A stretch of DNA of 38,547 bases, taken from Calothrix anomala FACHB-343 (lineage in GTDB: Bacteria > Cyanobacteriota > Cyanobacteriia > Cyanobacteriales > Nostocaceae). The position numbers were made by a program, and so were the translations under genes. The notes beneath the pieces are model-generated. The model saw only the letters and a list, made by a program, of their open reading frames with translations, was not told where the DNA came from and ran no database searches. Positions 33,601 through 38,547 of the stretch are shown here, piece after piece; the first letter of the stretch is position 1, and each line of letters begins with the position of its first letter. The DNA is taken from contig NZ_JACJQG010000085.1 in NCBI RefSeq assembly GCF_014696435.1, positions 1-38,547 of the forward strand. Reading direction: 5' to 3'.

Positions 33601-33942
33601 TCTATAGATACTAAGAAGAATGTACAGCAAGCCTTTACCAGTATCATGATAGACCTAAGTGAGATGCAGAAGAGATGGCAGAAGGAGTCATTATACTTAT
33701 CAGCTAATAGAGATAAAATTCCACCTAATGAGTTTAAAGCAAGGGAAGCTAAGTTAAATAAACTATCTGATACCCTAAACCAAACTGCTATGGATGCTAG
33801 AAGGATAGCAGCATACATGATCATGAATGACATTCCACCTTCTCAGGTATATAGAGAACAGCTTAAGCAAAAGATAGTAGAAGGTAATTTACCAATAGTA
33901 GGTCAAGAAGAATTACAGAGAGTAATTCAGGAAGGACAGTAG
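30679..33942 (+). CDS. Large internal virion/ejection protein (C-terminal module)
   Basis: A 1087-residue protein with helix-rich sequence throughout and a conserved-looking C-terminal third (WMKFTVALSVAKRN, FFTWRAFS near residue 734, MRNPQRFLAYQRL, KRRDPNTGHIMVMFPSNYD) similar in style to the large polyvalent-protein-associated regions of phage and mobile-element giant proteins. It is probably ejected with the previous two to build the trans-envelope channel. No enzymatic motif is obvious. SD AAGGAAG lies 6 nt before the ATG. Element R starts 20 bp after its stop. Confidence 0.65.
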   Translation: MSNICNNNPTELEREKYNFNTKEGREKIAKAVEETHRRNEMLARLPNNAEEAQALKEAREIAKKEEIWQQRVGEVVSIDPSQSYKIQTFLAVELGALRKFDLFNPSLEYSIAGEVKKTLVNAKRSARSTVSAATAYTSSERISKLRGFIHANFGEKLSSVEIRELMVDVLEIGNIPKRNTLYGDTDGVKIFNEIRYDRFVNKWKAKGLDEWSLTLIKGQASNVSTTFTEANLAAKAVGYDVEQLANLGYFPHIYKKDALEKIGEAKAAAEGISPKVSSRTKVVSVDKAEFGSKFETIRNTNHYVPAHLDVVSELLGVPRDDLARMITNGEEWNELLKKVPASTLDTLVDSGVIQQIPMSMSEIITTLNKEYSLGFGSLDELFITDPQQALNKVSRDIEKATQNWSMTQTVFSGEAIKQGWAITGADFANLADKNKKNFINFAEAFKVDEKDAINILNKFFTPEQQAAMQGMYVHKTVARNLAAQLEISSSAAHLSNVSRYVTWWGKYLKGSALLGSNIQFITRNLMDGMISLVAAGGHLHDLVQGFAFTAARRMNKLSIIDNTKVFRVVGNKKYTKLKFAQEVWARLDNSIPGIDKHSGINWGASLSYIKRYSDVFKDPVVAKELGSDFLRTLQEVAKHPGKSASNTFFKTVGTLAEISSFVDEWMKFTVALSVAKRNTWGGLPDVLENVVSLNLKRPDINSFEELDRWIGEYFPSTDMAGTLTKKVDQYVIPFFTWRAFSLGSTIRMAMRNPQRFLAYQRLSSLFNQANGINEIPEVGLNEYENDEPMVLKRRDPNTGHIMVMFPSNYDRTSDTLSFVDIAGKHIQRALGFYPGTSTEQRKQAMGETDWTDAARAFFGSTYYDDLVYSITGRDKFTGEKIDNNRQNTFLGLPVPKAAQGIVTTLIPLLDVINRTNPGDVFGRREITDSKGNVIVPGKPSWAGYSRTDKDAAKLAWEKGTNSEKVDMLLGKKYRSIDTKKNVQQAFTSIMIDLSEMQKRWQKESLYLSANRDKIPPNEFKAREAKLNKLSDTLNQTAMDARRIAAYMIMNDIPPSQVYREQLKQKIVEGNLPIVGQEELQRVIQEGQ

Positions 33943-33961
33943 AAGCTGTAATGAAGAATTT

Positions 33962-34198
33962 GGACAGTTTTTGTACACCCTAAAATGACTGAAAGCCTTA
34001 TCAAATAAGAGTTATAGAAATATATAGTACGTACCATGTAGGTATAACTCTCCCTCCCTCCCTTCTCCCTCCCTCTCCCTCTCCCTACCCTCTCCCTCTC
34101 CCTACCCTCTCCCTCTCCCTCTCCCTACCCTCTCCTATCCTGCGTTCTATCCTTATTGTTTAACTTTACATTTAACTTATTGGTTAACTAAGGGGCTA
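33962..34198 (+). repeat. Mirrored noncoding element, right copy (R)
   Basis: On the plus strand this contains GGACAGTTTTTGTACAC (33962-33978), TACGTACCATGTAGGT (34028-34043), a long C/T tract (34048-34140) and a 24-nt block ending in CTAAGGGGCTA (34175-34198). The same blocks in the same order form element L at 3143-3348 on the minus strand. R follows the last gene of the virion cluster and precedes the tail fibres. It lacks the strong hairpin that L has between blocks one and two. Confidence 0.85.
34048..34140 (+). repeat. C/T microsatellite-like tract with G-quadruplex potential on the opposite strand
   Basis: More than 85 nt of CCCTCT/CCCTAC repeats, nearly pure pyrimidine, with single A at 34087, 34104, 34127 and 34137. 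The minus strand therefore carries many GGG runs separated by 3-4 nt, which fits G-quadruplex formation. The equivalent tract in L (3181-3250) is shorter and has fewer GGG runs. Confidence 0.7.
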
Positions 34199-34228
34199 CA
34201 TAAATTTATAGATAAATATTTGATACAT

Positions 34229-35188
34229 ATGAATTCAGAATTATTAATGCAACTGTATGGCACAGATGGTTTTGATAGAAAGCCAGATGCCATAAACTTT
34301 AATTTATTAAATAAGAAGCTATCTGAAGACTTAGGTAAATATGGTGGAGTAGTTACCACTGACACCTCTACAGTCACAGGCAGCTTTAGTGTTATTCAAA
34401 TACTAAATGATACTGTCTTTAGTAGTATTACTGTTGATGGAGTATCAGGTGCTTTAACTGGGTACACAATACCAGCAGGCCAAACTATTTATGGTGATAT
34501 AACTACCTATAAATTAACTAGTGGTAAAGTATTAGCTTATAAGTCAAGTGATACTCCTATTACTACTACACCTACTCTTGCACTTGATGGTTATACAAAT
34601 GTAGTATTTGCTTATTCTCTTACTAAGTTATTCTCTGACTATACAGGCCCTTGTATTAGAGTACGTAGAAGCTCTGATAATGCCCAGCAAGATATCTATT
34701 TTGATAGCAATGGTCAATTAGACATTACATCTCTATTAGACTTTGTAGGCTCATCTAATGGTTTTATAACTGTATACTATGACCAGTCTCCTAACAATAG
34801 GAATGCATCTCAGGTTGATACATCTCTACAACCTCAGATAATTACTTCTGGTAAGTTTGATAGCAGAGGTATTTCATTTACCAATGGCTCTCTATTTATT
34901 GATACTTCCTGGTTAGCTAGTGACTTTACTCTATTGGTTAAGGAAAGAGCTACTAGTATTAGTACAAACAATAACTTTATACAAAACTCTACATCTATAT
35001 CTAATAAGAATATTATTCTTGGGTATGCTGATGCTAATACTATTTCAGCAACTCAGTTTGATAGTACATTAACCTACGATAACCCCTCAGTTAACTTCCC
35101 TGTTAATACTTCAAGGGTATGGGTAGGTACTTGTACAACAAGTACTAAGAAAGTTTATTTAAATGGCAACCAGGTAGCTACAACTTAA
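34229..35188 (+). CDS. Tail fibre with LamG/arabinofuranosidase-B-like domain, cut short
   Basis: The N-terminal 125 residues are Thr/Ser-rich fibre sequence. From about residue 127 to the end (319) the sequence resembles the AbfB-catalytic/LamG-type beta-sandwich: YSLTKLFSDYTGPCIRVRRSS, ITVYYDQSPNNRNASQ, then TRVWVGTCTTSTKKVYLNGNQVATT. The domain stops at NQVATT with two adjacent stop codons; the remaining strands (NYNGSLIIGGSS...SGYIDTVIGF...) occur at the end of the next gene's product. The protein is therefore missing its last strands unless a split partner supplies them. ATG at 34229 is chosen over the in-frame TTG at 34220. A role in host attachment is inferred. Confidence 0.7.
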   Translation: MNSELLMQLYGTDGFDRKPDAINFNLLNKKLSEDLGKYGGVVTTDTSTVTGSFSVIQILNDTVFSSITVDGVSGALTGYTIPAGQTIYGDITTYKLTSGKVLAYKSSDTPITTTPTLALDGYTNVVFAYSLTKLFSDYTGPCIRVRRSSDNAQQDIYFDSNGQLDITSLLDFVGSSNGFITVYYDQSPNNRNASQVDTSLQPQIITSGKFDSRGISFTNGSLFIDTSWLASDFTLLVKERATSISTNNNFIQNSTSISNKNIILGYADANTISATQFDSTLTYDNPSVNFPVNTSRVWVGTCTTSTKKVYLNGNQVATT

Positions 35189-36345
35189 TAATTAATATGA
35201 CAATATTTAGAACTATTGGAAATAAAATATACGCTCCTAACTGGTCAGAGTTTATACCTAGAGGGTTTAACGTAGCTGGTTATAACTTTCCTTACTTTAC
35301 TCAGAAGATAGGCACAGTAACTATTGCAGGTACTCCTAGAACATTTACAGGATATATACCTGATGCTGTTACCTATATCCAAGCTTGGGGAGTTAATACA
35401 GTTAGAGTATGTGCTGACTTATTTAACCTAACCTCAAGAGGTGGTGACTTTAGAGCTGACAAGATGGCAGCAATTAATGAAGCTGTCACAGCTATAACAG
35501 GAGCAGGCATGGTATGTATCCTTGACTATGCTCACTTTATAGATAACTCTGCTGCTGGTAAGTTACTTACAGATACTACATTCCCTACACTACAGCAAGT
35601 AATTGATATGGGAGTAACACTAGCTAACCTATATAAGAATAACCCTTATGTCTGGCTAGAACCTGTTAATGAACCTGGTGGAGTTAACCCATCCAGTGAA
35701 TTAAATGCCTGGACTTATATGTACCAGAAATACATTAAAGCTATTAGGGATACAGGTGCTCAGAATATTATTGTCTGTAATGACTTATTCTTTGGACAAG
35801 GTGGAGCTAGTTATAACGCTAACGTAGTTCCTACTACATCTAGTGGAATATTAAGTAGAGGTCAGAACTTACTATCTTTTAGAGATCCTGATAATAGTAA
35901 TACTCCTGTAATTAAATATGACAATATTCTCTTTGGTATACACGTATATGAAACATGGGGGGAAGACTCTAAACATAACCAAGAAGCTTATAACAATAAA
36001 CTCAGGGACTATGTAACTAGAGTTCATGCTTTAGGTTTACCAATATATTTTGGTGAATTTGGATATGACAATGCAGGCAACTCTATAGAAAGAGCTACCC
36101 AAGCAGCATATGCAGTAAGTAGAGAGAAGAGAGTAGGAGCATTACATTGGAGTTGGTATGGTGATAGTCCTCACTCTAACCAAGGTCTTGTTAACGCTGT
36201 AGTAGTTAGTGGACAGACTATGTATGGTGGATATCTAATAGATAGACTTGATGGAACTAAACCTACTAACTTAAGAACTACCACTAGACATAATGGTAAT
36301 GACTTCTGGGAATGGAATAAAGAAGTAGCTGCTTATAATTACAAC
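35174..36345 (+). repeat. Imperfect direct repeats flanking the GH5 insertion
   Basis: The left junction (GTAGCTACAACTTAATAATT at 35174) and right junction (GTAGCTGCTTATAATTAC at 36325) are degenerate copies of the same sequence. The left encodes VATT then stop; the right encodes VAAYNY and leads into the missing LamG strands. They bracket about 1.15 kb containing the GH5 gene, as expected if that block was inserted by recombination at this point. Confidence 0.6.
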
Positions 36346-36558
36346 GGTAGTTTAATTATTGGTGGATCAAGTCCTAATTACTCAGGATATATAGATACTG
36401 TTATAGGTTTTGATACTGCTTTATCTGCTGACTCAATATCTACCCTATCTTCCTCAGTTAACAGTACTAATATTCCATCTCAGTCAGTTGGTTTACTAAT
36501 GGAAGATGGTGACTTCTTCCTAATGGAAGATAACAGTTCATTTTTACAAGAAGAATAA
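35197..36558 (+). CDS. GH5-family glycoside hydrolase fused to the C-terminal strands of a LamG domain
   Basis: Residues about 1-345 have the GH5 (clan A, TIM-barrel) signatures: PRGFNVAG, WGVNTVRV, the acid/base motif LEPVNEP (E159), HVYETWG, the nucleophile motif IYFGEFGYD (E287) and ALHWSWYGD. GH5 enzymes cleave beta-1,4-linked cellulose, mannan or related glycans, here presumably host sheath or exopolysaccharide. Residues 379-425 (YNYNGSLIIGGSS...SGYIDTVIGFDTALSADSI) are the final strands of a LamG domain and match the break point in the upstream gene. The tail carries LLMEDGDFFLMEDNSS. The gene starts 8 bp after the previous stop, in another frame, with no SD. Virion-borne depolymerase activity is inference. 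Confidence 0.8.
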   Translation: MTIFRTIGNKIYAPNWSEFIPRGFNVAGYNFPYFTQKIGTVTIAGTPRTFTGYIPDAVTYIQAWGVNTVRVCADLFNLTSRGGDFRADKMAAINEAVTAITGAGMVCILDYAHFIDNSAAGKLLTDTTFPTLQQVIDMGVTLANLYKNNPYVWLEPVNEPGGVNPSSELNAWTYMYQKYIKAIRDTGAQNIIVCNDLFFGQGGASYNANVVPTTSSGILSRGQNLLSFRDPDNSNTPVIKYDNILFGIHVYETWGEDSKHNQEAYNNKLRDYVTRVHALGLPIYFGEFGYDNAGNSIERATQAAYAVSREKRVGALHWSWYGDSPHSNQGLVNAVVVSGQTMYGGYLIDRLDGTKPTNLRTTTRHNGNDFWEWNKEVAAYNYNGSLIIGGSSPNYSGYIDTVIGFDTALSADSISTLSSSVNSTNIPSQSVGLLMEDGDFFLMEDNSSFLQEE

Positions 36559-36580
36559 ACTTATATAAATTAAAAATAAT

Positions 36581-37678
36581 ATGGCCTCACAGAAAATAAC
36601 AGATAGTACCTCACTCTTAGGTATTCAATTAGATAGAGCTAATGATGTTCTACCTATTGTAGATGTAAGTGCAGGTACTTCAGGTAATAAAAAAATAACA
36701 CCTAACGATCTATTCACAGGTACTCCTGCTACTAGCTCTAGAGCTGGCTCAATGACTGCTGTAGATAAAGCTAAGTTAGATGCAATTAATACTGATCTAA
36801 TAGTTAACACTAACTCCAGTCAAATTATCACAGGTCAGAAGACACTAACCTCCTTTAACTTCTCTAGAAGTGCTAATAAGTTAATTGCTCCTGCTGCTAA
36901 CACTACTCTTGTTTATGGTAGAGACTTTGCCACTAGAGTACGTCCTGTAATGCAAGCTCCTGATGGCAGAGAATGGTTAATACAAGCTGGAATGGGTAGA
37001 AACCATGTATGTATTTTATATCCATCTAATGGCAGTACTGCTCCTGATACACATGGAATGTATGTTACTAACCAAGGTACTATTTCTCACCCCAGCCCAA
37101 CAGATGACCTAGTACCCTACATGACTAACTATGCTACTGCTGCTACTGGTGAAGCTAGAGCAGGGTCTAGTGCTAATGCTCGTATTTATTGTAGAGGAAG
37201 TAATGCCAACGGGTTTGGTGGTTTCTCTTACTTTGCTCGCTTATACTTCCCTGATGCTTCTTATACAAATTGCAGAATACTTATTGGTCTCAATGGTTTA
37301 GATGCTATATGGAGTGATGGTAGTGCTACAGCAACAAGTGATATAGCTGGTAACTATGCTGCATTCCAATACAGTACTTCTAGAGGTGATACTACTTGGA
37401 TGTTTGTAACTAAGGATGGTACTACTCAGAATGTTGTGCCTATAGTTGGTGCTACATTTACTCCTCAAAAGATGTATGACTTCTACATTGAATGTCCTAG
37501 AGCAGGTACTTCAATTGGATACAGAATAGATAACCTAACAGATGGTTTAAGTTATTCAGGATCTACTTCTAATAACCTTCCTACTGCTAATGCTTATATG
37601 AACAATGGTTTTCAGTTAAGAACAACTGACAACGTAGCTAGAAATATAAGAATGTACCGTATGTATACAGAGCAGTAA
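36581..37678 (+). CDS. Tail fibre protein with beta-sandwich C-terminus
   Basis: A 365-residue protein opening with KITDSTSLLGIQLDRANDVLPI and SSRAGSMTAVDKAKLDAIN, a linker motif seen in many phage fibres before the shaft, followed by a beta-rich C-terminal domain (WLIQAGMGRNHVCILYPS, SYFARLYFPD, NIRMYRMYTEQ at the end). It looks like a fibre or receptor-binding component in the same operon as the GH5 protein. No enzyme motif is visible. A hairpin (37681-37702) follows the stop. Confidence 0.7.
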   Translation: MASQKITDSTSLLGIQLDRANDVLPIVDVSAGTSGNKKITPNDLFTGTPATSSRAGSMTAVDKAKLDAINTDLIVNTNSSQIITGQKTLTSFNFSRSANKLIAPAANTTLVYGRDFATRVRPVMQAPDGREWLIQAGMGRNHVCILYPSNGSTAPDTHGMYVTNQGTISHPSPTDDLVPYMTNYATAATGEARAGSSANARIYCRGSNANGFGGFSYFARLYFPDASYTNCRILIGLNGLDAIWSDGSATATSDIAGNYAAFQYSTSRGDTTWMFVTKDGTTQNVVPIVGATFTPQKMYDFYIECPRAGTSIGYRIDNLTDGLSYSGSTSNNLPTANAYMNNGFQLRTTDNVARNIRMYRMYTEQ

Positions 37679-37680
37679 TA

Positions 37681-37702
37681 AAGGGGAGAATATTCTCCCC
37701 TT
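37681..37702. terminator. Perfect 22-bp palindrome between fibre genes
   Basis: A fully self-complementary sequence centred at 37691/37692 with outer CCCC/GGGG and inner GAATATTC. It has no T-tract, so it may be a pause/processing hairpin, or a dyad-symmetric protein site, rather than a terminator. Confidence 0.5.
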
Positions 37703-37728
37703 ACTAACCCTTAATATATTAATTTAAT

Positions 37729-38484
37729 ATGTCAACAGCATTTGTAACAGTGACTAGGTCAGGTACTAATTTTGTAATAGATGTCACTGCAGCTAATTTA
37801 TTAACTGACTTATCTATAAAAGACTTTGTAGTATTTCATGATGGGGTTAGTGTCAGCAATAGTTCCTATACTAAAACTACTCCCACTACTCTTACATATA
37901 CAGGTACATCTATACCTAGTACAGTAATTCAAGTAAGAAGAAAGACACCTAATAGTGTTGTTCAAACAGTTAGCTATGGTTCTAAGTTCTCTAGTTCTCT
38001 ATGGAACTCTGAGATGGATAGAAGTATTAGACGCTTTGAGGAATATGATCTTAATATTAGTCCTCAATATAGTGATATAGAAGCATTAGGTAATTTAACT
38101 GTAAGAGGTAACTCAACTGTAGAAGGTAATAGTTATATTAAGTTCTGGAAGAAAGTTAGTATACCTACTAATGTTCTTAATGACTTTATTAATTTTGTTA
38201 TACCTTTACATCAAAGATATACCTCTACTGCTCTTGAGCAAAATTACTGTATTGGTAATTTATTTCTTAGTAGAGGTGCTTCTGTTGCTTATAACAGAAG
38301 TGTTGTATTACATATTAATACTGCTTCAGCTTATACATCAAATACAGGGGGCTTAATAGTAACTCAAGGGCCTGAGCTTCCTTATACTTTTGACCTAGCA
38401 ACCTTTACTTATCAAGGCACTGAATGGATAGGTATTAGATCAGAAATGTTGAATCTCGATACAAAACTTTACATATTTGGTTAG
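37729..38484 (+). CDS. T7 gp17-type tail fibre N-terminal (adaptor) protein
   Basis: A 251-residue protein beginning FVTVTRSGTNFVIDVTAANL, with KDFVVFHDGVSVSNSSY and IQVRRKTPNSVVQTVSYGS, the pattern of the T7 tail-fibre N-terminal domain (Phage_T7_tail) that anchors fibres to the nozzle. A C-terminal beta-rich part (130-251) would extend as a short shaft. It lies last in the fibre cluster, after the enzymatic and sandwich-domain proteins; in most T7-like phages the anchoring domain is at the N-terminus of the main fibre, so the fibre here seems to be assembled from several polypeptides. Only 63 bp follow before the window ends, without a recognisable terminator. Confidence 0.75.
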   Translation: MSTAFVTVTRSGTNFVIDVTAANLLTDLSIKDFVVFHDGVSVSNSSYTKTTPTTLTYTGTSIPSTVIQVRRKTPNSVVQTVSYGSKFSSSLWNSEMDRSIRRFEEYDLNISPQYSDIEALGNLTVRGNSTVEGNSYIKFWKKVSIPTNVLNDFINFVIPLHQRYTSTALEQNYCIGNLFLSRGASVAYNRSVVLHINTASAYTSNTGGLIVTQGPELPYTFDLATFTYQGTEWIGIRSEMLNLDTKLYIFG

Positions 38485-38547
38485 AGTAATTCTAAAAAGC
38501 CTAAAATAGTCAACATAACATCATCTCCTCAAGCCAATGAACATAAC

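Noticed and set aside
38485-38547. A right-end attachment site or tRNA 3' half
   Set aside because: No tRNA T-arm, acceptor sequence or TGGCTACT pair is present before the end of the window.

Overview
The window holds a short piece of cyanobacterial chromosome (about 1-1380) followed by about 37 kb of an AT-rich, temperate-looking podovirus of the T7-like, filamentous-cyanobacterium type. The host call rests on a truncated WD40-repeat gene with a typical cyanobacterial C-terminus and on GCGATCGC (HIP1) octamers at 925 in the flank and at 3094, 12830, 21577, 28227 and 30351 in the phage. The phage call rests on a full set of podovirus virion genes: large terminase, portal, scaffold, major capsid protein, two tail tubular proteins, internal virion/ejection proteins and tail fibres. 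Two divergent gene clusters with terL ahead of the portal recall the Pf-WMP3/Pf-WMP4/A-4L group; that comparison is from memory, not from a search.

Layout. 1-1380: truncated WD40 gene and host-like intergenic DNA with degenerate iterated repeats. 1362-1571: attachment-site-like region, in which the 5' half of a tRNA-Cys(GCA) gene stops at the end of its anticodon loop and is flanked on both sides by paired TGGCTACT-type repeats. 1704-3045: small genes, including a Nif11-domain membrane protein. 3353-9829, minus strand: a compact family-A polymerase, a 50-residue membrane protein, a permuted-papain-like protein, a PD-(D/E)xK-like protein, two unknowns and two J-domain proteins. 9830-10423: a gene-free divergent control region with a 26-bp direct repeat 78 bp apart and structured leader sequences. 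10424-33942, plus strand: small entry genes, then the virion genes in T7 order except that terL comes first, ending in three very large ejection proteins that carry M23 peptidase, lytic transglycosylase and ADP-ribosyltransferase-like domains. 34229-38484: tail fibre cluster.

Two architectural points stand out. First, the leftward and rightward clusters each end in a copy of the same noncoding element (3143-3348 and 33962-34198): three conserved blocks in the same order around a pyrimidine-rich tract, in opposite orientation, enclosing about 30.6 kb. Second, a GH5 glycoside hydrolase reading frame sits inside the LamG-like domain of a tail fibre gene. The upstream gene stops within the domain, the missing C-terminal strands are fused to the end of the GH5 protein, and both junctions carry the same degenerate sequence. 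No integrase, repressor, RNA polymerase, primase-helicase, small terminase or classical endolysin was recognised; some may lie beyond the right edge.
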